This document shows positions 34,657-42,630 of a stretch of 52,203 nt of DNA, piece by piece. The DNA is taken from contig NZ_SSXC01000022.1 in assembly GCF_021699055.1 (NCBI RefSeq), forward strand, positions 1-52,203, read 5' to 3'. Under the pieces are notes generated by a model, which did no database searches, was not told the origin of the DNA, and saw only the letters and a program-made list of their open reading frames with translations. The stretch is from Blastococcus sp. MG754426 (GTDB taxonomy: Bacteria > Actinomycetota > Actinomycetes > Mycobacteriales > Geodermatophilaceae). The position numbers and the translations under genes are program-made. Position 1 is the stretch's first letter; the number at the start of each line of letters is the position of its first letter.

Positions 34657-35715
34657 GTGCCGCTGTACCCGCTCTACGCCCTGCTGTTCCTCGACGCCGG
34701 GGTCTCCGCCGCCGAGCTGTCGCTGCTGTTCGGCCTCTGGTCGGTCACCGGCCTGCTGGCCGAGGTCCCGGCCGGGCTGCTCGCCGACCGGTGGTCCCGC
34801 CGGGGCGTGCTGGCCCTCGCGGGCGTGCTGCAGGCGGCGGCCTTCGCCCTGTGGACGGCGACCCCCTCGACCGGCGCCTTCGCGGCCGGGTTCGTGCTGT
34901 GGGGCCTGGCCGGTGCCGGCACGTCGGGCACCGCGGAGGCGCTCGTGCACGACGGGCTGGCCGCGGTCGGCGCGGCGGGCTGCTTCGCCCGGGTGAACGC
35001 CGCCATGACCGCCGCCGAGCTGCTCGTGCAGGTGCCGACGGCGCTGGCGGCGACCGCCCTGCACGCCCTCGGCGGTTTCCCGCTGGTCGGCTGGGCGAGC
35101 GCCGCCGTCTGCCTGGCCGCCGCCGGCCTCGCCCTCCGGTTCCCCGAGGCCGTGGCCGGCGGCGCGGACGACGAGGAGCCCGCCGCGCGCCCGGGCGTCG
35201 CGCTGCGCCGCCCCGCCCTGCTGGCCGCCGTCGTGGCCGTGGCGCTGGTCGGCGGGCTGGACGGGGTGGAGGAGTACTTCCCGGTGCTGGTGGCCGACCG
35301 CGGCGTGCCCGCGGTGGCGGTGCCGGTGGCGGTGCTGGCCGTCTCGCTCGCCGGGGCCGCCGGCGCGGCGGCGGGCGGGCGGCTGGTGCGGCCGCCGGGC
35401 CGGCTGCTGGGGGCGCTGCTCCTGGCGGCGGGCGCGGGGCTGCTGCTGGCCGCGGCGACGGCGGGCCTGCTGGTGGTCGCCGTGCTCGCCGTGGCCTACG
35501 GCGTCTACCTGGCGGTGCTGGTGGCCGCGGAGGCCGAGCTGCAGCGGCGGATCAGCGGGCCGTACCGGGCGACGATCACCTCGGTGGCCGGGGTGGGCGT
35601 GGAGCTGTCCTCGCTGCTGGTGTTCGCCGCGTGGGCGGTGGGCGGCGCGGGCGCCGTCGGGCTGCTCGTGCTCGCGGTGGGACCGGTGGCGGCTGCCGGG
35701 CTGCGGGCGCGGTGA
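34657..35715 (+). CDS. MFS transporter, N-terminally shortened by an in-frame stop
   Basis: 352 residues from GTG 34657. Typical MFS features: the loop motif LADRWSRRGVLAL and about eleven hydrophobic segments, a 12-helix pattern with most of helix 1 lost. Reading upstream in frame gives RLTRLAIGWAALSEW-like hydrophobic sequence that would complete helix 1, but there is no ATG, GTG or TTG codon until a TGA at 34576. Four codons before that is an ATG with a well-placed leaderless -10. A CGA-to-TGA change would explain this. The gene may be a recent pseudogene, or translation may restart at GTG 34657. Substrate unknown. Confidence 0.7.
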   Translation: MPLYPLYALLFLDAGVSAAELSLLFGLWSVTGLLAEVPAGLLADRWSRRGVLALAGVLQAAAFALWTATPSTGAFAAGFVLWGLAGAGTSGTAEALVHDGLAAVGAAGCFARVNAAMTAAELLVQVPTALAATALHALGGFPLVGWASAAVCLAAAGLALRFPEAVAGGADDEEPAARPGVALRRPALLAAVVAVALVGGLDGVEEYFPVLVADRGVPAVAVPVAVLAVSLAGAAGAAAGGRLVRPPGRLLGALLLAAGAGLLLAAATAGLLVVAVLAVAYGVYLAVLVAAEAELQRRISGPYRATITSVAGVGVELSSLLVFAAWAVGGAGAVGLLVLAVGPVAAAGLRAR

Positions 35716-35722
35716 GCCGGGA

Positions 35723-36928
35723 TCAACCCCAGAGCGGGGGCGGCGCGGCGCGCGGGCCCACCGGGTGGGCCGCCTCCGCGGCGGCCGTGGCGGCCCGCAG
35801 CACCTCCTTGACCGGCAGCTCGCGGGCGCGGGCCAGCGCGGCGACGTCCTCGTACTCGACGCTCACGTTGACCACCTCACCGCCGGAGACGGCGAGCTTC
35901 ACGCCGACCGGGGCGCCGAGCACCTCCACGGTGGCCTGCACCCGCTCCAGGGCGACCTTCCCGACCTCGACCACCCGCAGCCCGATGGTCGACGTCGTCG
36001 CGAAGACCGCGGCCTGCACGGCGGGCACGACCTCGGGCCGGCAGAGGACCGACAGGGTGTGCGCCGGGCGGCCCTTCTTCATCAGGATCGGGGTGAGCCA
36101 CGCGTCGGACGCGCCCGCGGCGAGGAGGTCGTCGAGGACGCCGGGCCACACCCGCGGGTCGAGGTCGTCGACGTTGGCCTCGAGCACGACCGGGCGGGCC
36201 GGCGCGGGGTCGCCGGCGTGGCCCAGGACCAGCCGGACGACGTTGGGCTGCTGCTCGGGGTCGCGCGCGCCGGCGCCCACGCCGACCCGCTCGACGCGGA
36301 GGGCGGGCAGCGTCGTCCACTCCTCCACCCGGGCGGCGAGCAGCGCGGCGCCGGTGGGCGTGCACGTCTCCGCCGGGACCGCCCCGGCGTGCACCGGCGC
36401 CCCGGCGAGCAGTTCCAGCACGGCCGGGCCGGGGACGGGGACGACGCCGTGCGACCCGCGCGCCGTGCCGCTGCCCAGCGCGACGGGCGACGCGGTCAGC
36501 CGCGACAGGCCCAGGTGCTCGAAGGCGGCGACCACGCCCACCACGTCGGCCAGGGCGTCCAGCGCGCCGACCTCGTGGAAGTGCACCTCCGCCGGGTCGA
36601 CGCGGTGCACCCGGCCCTCCGCGACGGCCAGCCGCTCGAACACGTCGAGCGCGCCGTCGCGCACCGGTGCCGGCAGCGCCGCGGACCGGAGCAGCTCCCG
36701 GACGTCGGCCCAGGTGCGCCGCACGTCCGACGGCGGGGCGTGCACGTGCACCCGGGTGGCGCCGAGGCCGTGCCGGGTGACCTGCTCGGTGGTCAGCCGC
36801 ACCGGCTCGACCGGCAGCGCGGCCACCGCCCGCGCCGGCACGTCCAGCGGCACCCCGGCGTCGACCAGGGCACCCAGCAGCATGTCCCCCGAGGCGCCCG
36901 CCGCCAGGTCCAGCCACCCGATGGTCAT
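35723..36928 (-). CDS. larC: Nickel-pincer cofactor nickel insertase LarC
   Basis: 401 residues in one continuous frame. In some Lactobacillus LarC is split and joined by programmed frameshifting; here it is a single ORF. Signatures: GWLDLAAGASGDMLLGALVDAGVP at the N-terminus, VHFHEVGALDALADVVG, TCTPTGAALLA, EANVDDLDPRVW, and ILMKKGRPAHTLSVL near residue 290. LarC is the CTP-dependent cyclometallase that inserts Ni into pyridinium-bisthiocarboxylate mononucleotide, the cofactor of lactate racemase LarA and its homologues. The ATG overlaps the stop of the upstream GGDEF-LarB-like gene (ATGA). LarE and a LarA-type enzyme are not in this window. Confidence 0.93.
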   Translation of the reverse strand: MTIGWLDLAAGASGDMLLGALVDAGVPLDVPARAVAALPVEPVRLTTEQVTRHGLGATRVHVHAPPSDVRRTWADVRELLRSAALPAPVRDGALDVFERLAVAEGRVHRVDPAEVHFHEVGALDALADVVGVVAAFEHLGLSRLTASPVALGSGTARGSHGVVPVPGPAVLELLAGAPVHAGAVPAETCTPTGAALLAARVEEWTTLPALRVERVGVGAGARDPEQQPNVVRLVLGHAGDPAPARPVVLEANVDDLDPRVWPGVLDDLLAAGASDAWLTPILMKKGRPAHTLSVLCRPEVVPAVQAAVFATTSTIGLRVVEVGKVALERVQATVEVLGAPVGVKLAVSGGEVVNVSVEYEDVAALARARELPVKEVLRAATAAAEAAHPVGPRAAPPPLWG

Positions 36929-39603
36929 GACGACGTCCGCGCGCTCCTGCGTGCGACGCGGGCGGCGAAGATGCCGGCCGAGCAGCCGTCGTCCACCGCG
37001 GTGACGACGACACCGGAGCCCGCCGGGTGCAGCATCGACACCAGCGCGCCCAGCCCGCCCAGCCCGCCGGGGTGCGCGGCCGACGTCGGGACCGCCACCA
37101 CCGGCACGTCGGTGCGGGCGGCGATCGAGGAGACCTGCGCGGCGTCGGCGCCGGCGACGACGACCAGGCAGTCGGCGTCCTCCGGGAGCGGGTCGCCCTC
37201 GACCAGCACCACCTCGGTGCCCGCGACCCGGGCCACGAAGGCGGCCTCCGCGGTGGCGACGGGGTCGGCCCCGTCGGTGCGCAGCACGGCGGTGCGGCCG
37301 GCCGGCCGCGGCAGCGGGCCGACGGCGGCGGCCTCCGCGGCGCCGTCCACGGTGGTGCCGGAGCCGTGCTCGGTGGCCAGCGCCACCAGGGTCGAGGGTG
37401 CCGCCCGGACGACGAGCACCGGGCGGTCGGGGGTGTCGCGCCGGGCGTCGCGGACGAGGGCCAGCACCTGCTCGGTGCTGCGGCCGGCTGCCCGGACCAC
37501 CGCCGGGCCGACCTCCTCGGCGGGGCGGCGCACGGTCGCATCGGGCACGAGGAGCGGCTCGCCCGGGTGGGGACGCCCCAGCGGGGGGTGCGGCTCGCCC
37601 AGCAGCGCGGCGAACCCGGCGGCCTCCTCGCGGACGGCGGCGACGGCGCGGGCGGCGTCGCCGTCCGGGGTGGTCCGCGGGGCCGGCGTCCCGGGTGCGG
37701 GGGCCGGGGCGGCGCCGTCGGCCGCCCGGGTCTGGGTGAGCGCGGAGAGCCGGACGACGCGGTCGCGGCCGCTGCGCTTGGCGTCGTAGAGCACGCCGTC
37801 GGCGGCGGCGAACAGGGTCTTGCGGTCGTCGCCCCGGGTGGCCGAGGCGATGCCGGCGCTGATGGTCACCGGGACGTCGAGGCCGAGGTCCACCCACGGG
37901 TAGCGCGCGACCGCGGCCCGGATGCGCTCCAGCGCCCGCTCACCCTGCTCCGCGGTGGTCTCGGGCAGCAGGATGACGAACTCGTCGCCGGCCCAGCGGC
38001 ACACCTCGTCGGTGTCGCGCACGCCGGCGACCAGCAGCTCGCCGACGGTGCGCAGCACGGCGTCGCCGGCCGGGTGCCCGGCGGTGTCGTTGATCGCCTT
38101 GAAGTTGTCGACGTCGACCACGGCCAGCGCCGGCACGTCGCCGGCGGCGAGCAGCCCGTCCAGCCGCGCCTCGGCGTAGCGCCGGTTGGGCAGGTGGGTG
38201 AGCGGGTCCTCGTAGGCCTGCCGGCGCAGCTGCCCGGCGGCGCGCTCGGTCTCCAGCAGGCTCTTGCGCCGGCCGAACAGCTCCACCCAGCGGGTGCGCC
38301 GCTCGTCGACCCGGTCCAGCTCGTCGGCCAGGTAGGCCTGCAGGTACGGCAGCGCCCGCCCGGCGTCGTCGAGGTCGGCGTGCAGGGTGCACAGCTCGCG
38401 GAGCGCGGCCCGGCGCACCCGGGGCAGTCCGTGCTCGGTGGCCAGGGTGAGCGCGGCGACCAGGTGCTCGTCGGCCGCCCGCCCCTCGCCCTGCCGGCGC
38501 AGCGCCCGGCCCAGGGCGAGCTCGGCGGAGGCGGTGCGGTCGCGGTCGGCGGTGGCGGTCGCCTGCCGGACGGCGGCGCGGAGCGGCCCGACCGCCGCCA
38601 CCTGCTCGCCCATGCCCACCAGGGCCCACCCGTGCACGACCTGGGCCGCCACGACGCCGGGCGACTCCGGCGGCAGCTGCACCAGCGCCTGCTCGGCCAG
38701 CGCGCGTGCCTCGGCGAAGTAGGGCGCGGCGGACTCGGGGGCGCCGTCGTCCAGGAGCCCCTCGCCGAGCTCGGCGCACAGCTCCCCGAGCCGGGTGGCG
38801 GCCACGGCGACGAGCACGTCGCGGTCGGGCTCCGCGGCGGGGCCGGCCGCGACCGCCTGCGCGGCCTCCAGCGCGCGCCGCTGGTAGTCCAGCGCCAGCG
38901 GCATGAGCTCCAGGTCGGCGAGCACCCCGGCCAGCGTGCCCAGCGTGTCGACCAGCAGCGGGCTGGGGGTGAGCTCCGGGTCGAGCAGGCTCGCGGCCTC
39001 CACCGCCTCGTCCATCGCGGCGTCGATGCGCCGCGAGAGCAGCTCGATGCGCGCGTGCCGAGCGAGGCCCGCGGCCCGCTGGAGGGCGTCGTCGGCGGCG
39101 TCGAACGCGGCCTTCGCCGAGCGGACCAGCGCGATCGCGAGGGCGGCGCGGGAGGCCTGCTCCGCGCGCGGGTCGGCGTCCGGGTCGTCGGGGGAGCCGT
39201 CGATCAGCCCGGCGACACCGGCGTGCAGGTCGAGGGCGGGCCCTGCGGGGGAGACGGGCTCACCCACGAGGGTGAACCCGGCGACGCGCAGCCGGCGCAC
39301 CAGGAGCTCGGCGCGCAGCGTGTCGGCCCACGCGCGGCCCAGCGACGCCGGGGCGCCCTCGGGCGCGTCGGGCGCAGGAGTGGCGGCGACGTAGGGCGAG
39401 GGGTCCCGCTCGACCCCGGCGAGCAGCCGCTCGGCGTCGTCGAGCTGCCAGTTGCTGAGGGCGGCGGTCACCCGCTGGTGCAGGGCTCCCGGTGGCACGA
39501 GCGCACTGTGCATGTCGTCACCGAGCGTGTCGAGGACGTCACGGGAAACGCGCCGTCCCCCGTCCGACGCGTCCCTCCCGTCCCACGCGTGCAGCGTGGT
39601 CAC
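36925..39603 (-). CDS. TPR-like, GGDEF and LarB-like domain fusion protein
   Basis: 892 residues from GTG 39603. Residues 1-450 are helical repeats of TPR type. Residues 460-620 form a GGDEF domain (YEDPLTHLPNRRYAEARL, active site WAGDEF at 537-542, RDTD inhibitory site just before). A Pro/Ala/Thr linker covers about 623-648. Residues 649-892 resemble LarB, the PurE-like enzyme that carboxylates and cleaves nicotinate adenine dinucleotide for the nickel-pincer cofactor; the best match is VPVVAVPTSAAHPGGLGGLGALVSML at 838-858. Several LarB motifs are altered (see findings). The start overlaps the previous stop (GTGA) and the stop overlaps the larC start (ATGA). No stop or frame change separates the domains. 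Whether the LarB part is catalytic is open. Confidence 0.82.
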   Translation of the reverse strand: MTTLHAWDGRDASDGGRRVSRDVLDTLGDDMHSALVPPGALHQRVTAALSNWQLDDAERLLAGVERDPSPYVAATPAPDAPEGAPASLGRAWADTLRAELLVRRLRVAGFTLVGEPVSPAGPALDLHAGVAGLIDGSPDDPDADPRAEQASRAALAIALVRSAKAAFDAADDALQRAAGLARHARIELLSRRIDAAMDEAVEAASLLDPELTPSPLLVDTLGTLAGVLADLELMPLALDYQRRALEAAQAVAAGPAAEPDRDVLVAVAATRLGELCAELGEGLLDDGAPESAAPYFAEARALAEQALVQLPPESPGVVAAQVVHGWALVGMGEQVAAVGPLRAAVRQATATADRDRTASAELALGRALRRQGEGRAADEHLVAALTLATEHGLPRVRRAALRELCTLHADLDDAGRALPYLQAYLADELDRVDERRTRWVELFGRRKSLLETERAAGQLRRQAYEDPLTHLPNRRYAEARLDGLLAAGDVPALAVVDVDNFKAINDTAGHPAGDAVLRTVGELLVAGVRDTDEVCRWAGDEFVILLPETTAEQGERALERIRAAVARYPWVDLGLDVPVTISAGIASATRGDDRKTLFAAADGVLYDAKRSGRDRVVRLSALTQTRAADGAAPAPAPGTPAPRTTPDGDAARAVAAVREEAAGFAALLGEPHPPLGRPHPGEPLLVPDATVRRPAEEVGPAVVRAAGRSTEQVLALVRDARRDTPDRPVLVVRAAPSTLVALATEHGSGTTVDGAAEAAAVGPLPRPAGRTAVLRTDGADPVATAEAAFVARVAGTEVVLVEGDPLPEDADCLVVVAGADAAQVSSIAARTDVPVVAVPTSAAHPGGLGGLGALVSMLHPAGSGVVVTAVDDGCSAGIFAARVARRSARTSS

Positions 39604-41273
39604 CCGCCCGCCCCCCGGTCCGGGGGAGCCTCGGCGGGGCCGTGCGCGCGCACCCGGTTGCGGCCCAGGCGCTTGGCGGAGAACAGGTGCAGGTCGGCGG
39701 TGTCGAACAGCGACCGCCAGCCGGCGACCGGGCTGGGCTGGCCCTCGGCCGCCGCCGGCGCCGTCGCCACGCCGATGCTGACCGTCACCGGCGACGAGAG
39801 CTCCAGGTCGCCCCAGTCGGCCCCGGCGACGGCCGACCGCAGCCGCTCCATGACCACCACGGCCTGGGCCTCGGTGGCGGTGGGCAGCACCACGAGGAAC
39901 TCGTCACCGGCCCAGCGGTAGACCTCGTCCCCGGTGCGGCTGTGCTCGCGCAGCAGGTCGGCCACCCGCCGCAGCACGGCGTCGCCGTGGGTGTGCGAGG
40001 TGTCGTCGTTGACCTTCTTGAACCGGTCGACGTCGACGACGGCCAGCGACAGCGGCTCCTCGCCCAGCCGCATCGAGCCCAGCCGGCGCTCGGCGCTGCG
40101 CCGGTTGCCCAGCCCGGTGAGCGGGTCCTCCAGCGCGTGCCGGCGCAGCACCGCCTCCTGCCGCTCGGCCTCGCGCAGCCGGCTGCGGCGCACGAACATC
40201 TCCGCCCACAGCTCCCGGCTGCGGGCGTGCGCGCGGCCGGTGTCGGCGCGGTAGGCCTCCAGCCAGTGCAGCGCCTCCGCGGGGCGGCCCAGGTCGGCGT
40301 TGCCCTGCCCCAGCTCCAGCAGGCTCTGCCGGTAGCGGCGGCGGTCGCCGGCGGCCGCGAACGCCCCGGACGCGTCGACCAGCAGGTCGATGGCCTCCTC
40401 GCCGGGGGCGGTGCGGCCGTCGCGCGCGGCCACGGCCGAGAGCACGCGGGCCAGCGCCAGGTCGGCGTACCCGCGCAGCCACAGCCCGCCGTCCCGCTGC
40501 AGCGCCCGCCGGACCCGGCGGAGCGGCCCCAGCGCGGCGTCGGGGTCGCCGCTGCACATCAGCGCCCAGGCCTGCACGACGTCGAGCAGGTCGGCGTCGG
40601 CCTGCTCGGGGGACCAGTCCAGCTCGCGCGCGGCGGTGGCGCAGGTGATCGCCTCGCCGGCCAGCTCGGCGGCGCGCTCGGCCTCCCCGCGGCGGCGCAT
40701 GGTCTGGGCGAGCTCGACGTGCTGGCGGGCCGCGAGCAGGAGCAGCAGCCCGCGGTCGCCGACGTCGGGCAGCGCCGCGGCGACCTGGTGCCCGCGGACC
40801 GCGTGGTGGACGGCGAGCTCCTCTAGGTCCAGGGCGGAGAGGGTCAGCGACAGCCAGCGGTGCGCCTGCAGCAGGGCGCGGGAGGGCGGCAGCGACGGGC
40901 TGTCGGTGAGCAGGCTGGCGTCGACGGCGAGCAGCATCGCGGCGTCGAGGTGGTCGGCGGTCGTCTCGACGTGCGCCAGGTAGGCCATCAGCAGCGCCGT
41001 CCCGGCGGACACGGGGCAGGCGTCGAGCTGCTCGCGGGCCGCGGCGATCGCGGACGACGCCGCGGCGGTGTCGCCGTCCACCAGGGCGCGCCGGGCGCCG
41101 AAGGCGTGCCGCCAGGCCTGCCAGGTCGGCCAGGAGGTCTCGGGGAAGGCCTCGTCGACCCGGTCGGCGAGGGCGAGGAACGGGGCGGGGTCCTCCCGGT
41201 CGCTGGCGTCGAGCAGCCGCCAGAGGGCGCTCTGCAGGTCGCCGGGGGCGACGCGGGCCGGTCCGGGGCTCAC
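39600..41273 (-). CDS. TPR-GGDEF diguanylate cyclase
   Basis: 557 residues from GTG 41273, with GGAGGGATGC upstream. Residues 1-370 are amphipathic helical repeats (TPR-like) without membrane segments. GGDEF spans about 380-545: LEDPLTGLGNRRSAERRL, VDRFKKVNDD, active site WAGDEF at 454-459, with inhibitory RTGD five residues earlier. Paralogous throughout to the TPR-GGDEF part of the next gene, suggesting tandem duplication. Promoter-proximal gene of the three-gene unit, coupled by GTGA overlap. Likely a cytosolic cyclase controlled by protein contacts through its TPRs. Confidence 0.9.
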   Translation of the reverse strand: MSPGPARVAPGDLQSALWRLLDASDREDPAPFLALADRVDEAFPETSWPTWQAWRHAFGARRALVDGDTAAASSAIAAAREQLDACPVSAGTALLMAYLAHVETTADHLDAAMLLAVDASLLTDSPSLPPSRALLQAHRWLSLTLSALDLEELAVHHAVRGHQVAAALPDVGDRGLLLLLAARQHVELAQTMRRRGEAERAAELAGEAITCATAARELDWSPEQADADLLDVVQAWALMCSGDPDAALGPLRRVRRALQRDGGLWLRGYADLALARVLSAVAARDGRTAPGEEAIDLLVDASGAFAAAGDRRRYRQSLLELGQGNADLGRPAEALHWLEAYRADTGRAHARSRELWAEMFVRRSRLREAERQEAVLRRHALEDPLTGLGNRRSAERRLGSMRLGEEPLSLAVVDVDRFKKVNDDTSHTHGDAVLRRVADLLREHSRTGDEVYRWAGDEFLVVLPTATEAQAVVVMERLRSAVAGADWGDLELSSPVTVSIGVATAPAAAEGQPSPVAGWRSLFDTADLHLFSAKRLGRNRVRAHGPAEAPPDRGAGG

Positions 41274-41368
41274 GCATCCCTCCCTCCGCGGCGGGGCCCC
41301 GGAGGGCCGGTGGTACCGGTCCCCGGCACCCCTACCCGGGCCGGGCGACCACGTCGTTCCGTGCGCAC

Positions 41369-41380
41369 TACCCTCGTCGG
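41369..41380 (+). promoter_or_regulatory. Leaderless-type -10 element of pheA
   Basis: TACCCT at 41369-41374 ends 6 nt before the ATG at 41381; no Shine-Dalgarno sequence lies between. Confidence 0.6.
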
Positions 41381-42328
41381 ATGCCCGGGATGCCACCCAG
41401 TCCGCCGCCGACGCGGTTCGCCTACCTGGGGCCCGAGGGTACCTTCGCCGAAGCGGCCCTGAGCAGGGCGATCGCCACCGCCGGGGGACGGCGGGACCCC
41501 CACCCGAGTGTCGCCGCGGCGCTGGCGGCCGTCCGTTCGGGGGACGCCGACGCCGCCCTCGTGCCGCTGGAGAACTCCGTCGAGGGGTCGGTGCCGGCGA
41601 CCATGGACGGGCTGGCCGACGGCGACCCGCTGGTGATCACCCGCGAGGTGTACCTGGAGGTGGCGTTCGTCCTCGCCGTCCGGCCGGGGACATCGCTCTC
41701 CGACGTCCGGTCGGTCGCCAGCCACCCGCACGCCCTCGCCCAGACCACCGGGCGGCTGGCCGGGCTGCTGCCGGGGATCCGGCCGCTGCCCACCGCCTCG
41801 ACCGCCGCGGCCGCGGCGGCGGTGGCCGCCGGCGAGGTGGACGCCGCCGTCTGCGCGGCGATCGCGGCGGAGCGGTACGGGCTCGAGGTCCTCGCCGACG
41901 ACGTCGCCGACACCGCGGGCGCCGTCACCCGGTTCGTGCTGGTCCGGCCGCCCGGCCGGCTGCCCGCGCCGACCGGCAACGACAAGACCTCGCTGACCGT
42001 CGTCGTCGGGGACCGCACCGGGGCGCTGCTGGACGTGCTGCGCGAGTTCGCCGTCCGCGACATCAGCCTGACCCGCATCGAGTCGCGGCCCACCCGGCAG
42101 CGGCTCGGCGTCTACTCGTTCTCCCTCGACTGCGAGGGGCACGTCGCCGACGCGCGGGTGGGCGAGGCGCTGGCCGCGCTGCACCGGGTGTGCGACGACG
42201 TCCGCTTCCTCGGGTCCTACGCCCGCGCCGACGGCCGGGAGAACCGGGCGGTGCCGCCGGGGTCCTCCGACGCGGCGTTCGTCGAGGCCGGGGAGTGGCT
42301 GGCCGGGGTCCGCGCCGGCGGCAGCTGA
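41381..42328 (+). CDS. pheA: Prephenate dehydratase
   Basis: 315 residues. Catalytic domain about 10-190: RFAYLGPEGTFAEAAL, ALVPLENSVEGSV, VASHPHALAQT, and AGAVTRFVLV with the catalytic Thr of the TRF motif. A C-terminal ACT domain follows (SLTVVVGDRTGALLDVLREFAVRDISLTRIESRPTR), with the GALL and ESRP motifs that bind phenylalanine for feedback inhibition. It converts prephenate to phenylpyruvate in phenylalanine synthesis. Monofunctional, with no chorismate mutase domain. Start ATG 41381 appears leaderless; ATG 41390 is an in-frame alternative. Confidence 0.95.
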   Translation: MPGMPPSPPPTRFAYLGPEGTFAEAALSRAIATAGGRRDPHPSVAAALAAVRSGDADAALVPLENSVEGSVPATMDGLADGDPLVITREVYLEVAFVLAVRPGTSLSDVRSVASHPHALAQTTGRLAGLLPGIRPLPTASTAAAAAAVAAGEVDAAVCAAIAAERYGLEVLADDVADTAGAVTRFVLVRPPGRLPAPTGNDKTSLTVVVGDRTGALLDVLREFAVRDISLTRIESRPTRQRLGVYSFSLDCEGHVADARVGEALAALHRVCDDVRFLGSYARADGRENRAVPPGSSDAAFVEAGEWLAGVRAGGS

Positions 42329-42624
42329 GCCGCGGCGCGATCGAGCTGGGCGTGCTGCAGGGGCTGTACGTGCTGTTCCTGCTGCCGTGGTCGATGGTCG
42401 CCGTCGGCGGGGTCATGGCGGCGGGCAGCGCGGGCACCACGCTCGCGGCGCTGCTGGTCTACGCCTGGTTCGGCTACCCGTTCGTCGCCGTGGGGACGGC
42501 GGTCACCGCCTGGGTGCTGTTCGGCACCCGCCACGAGGTCGCCGCCCGCTGGGTGAACCGGGTCCCGCTGCTCTGGGTGGTCGTCGGCGGTGCCGTGCTG
42601 ACCTGGGTCTCCACCGCCGGCTGA
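42295..42624 (+). CDS. Small multi-span membrane protein
   Basis: About 109 residues if started at GTG 42295 inside the end of pheA; a GTG at 42349 is also possible. Three hydrophobic segments: LGVLQGLYVLFLLPWSMVAVGGVM, AALLVYAWFGYPFVAVGTAVTAWVLFG, and VPLLWVVVGGAVLTWVSTAG. No known domain recognised. Overlap with pheA suggests co-transcription. Convergent with panE, 6 nt apart. Confidence 0.6.
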   Translation: MAGRGPRRRQLSRGAIELGVLQGLYVLFLLPWSMVAVGGVMAAGSAGTTLAALLVYAWFGYPFVAVGTAVTAWVLFGTRHEVAARWVNRVPLLWVVVGGAVLTWVSTAG

Positions 42625-42630
42625 GCCCGA

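Noticed and set aside
37650-37740. GGDEF-LarB fusion as an artefact of a missed stop or frameshift
   Set aside because: The linker is a clean Pro/Ala/Thr-rich tether in one frame, there is no start codon with a ribosome-binding site for a separate LarB gene, and the downstream ATGA overlap with larC is intact. Not excluded without resequencing.
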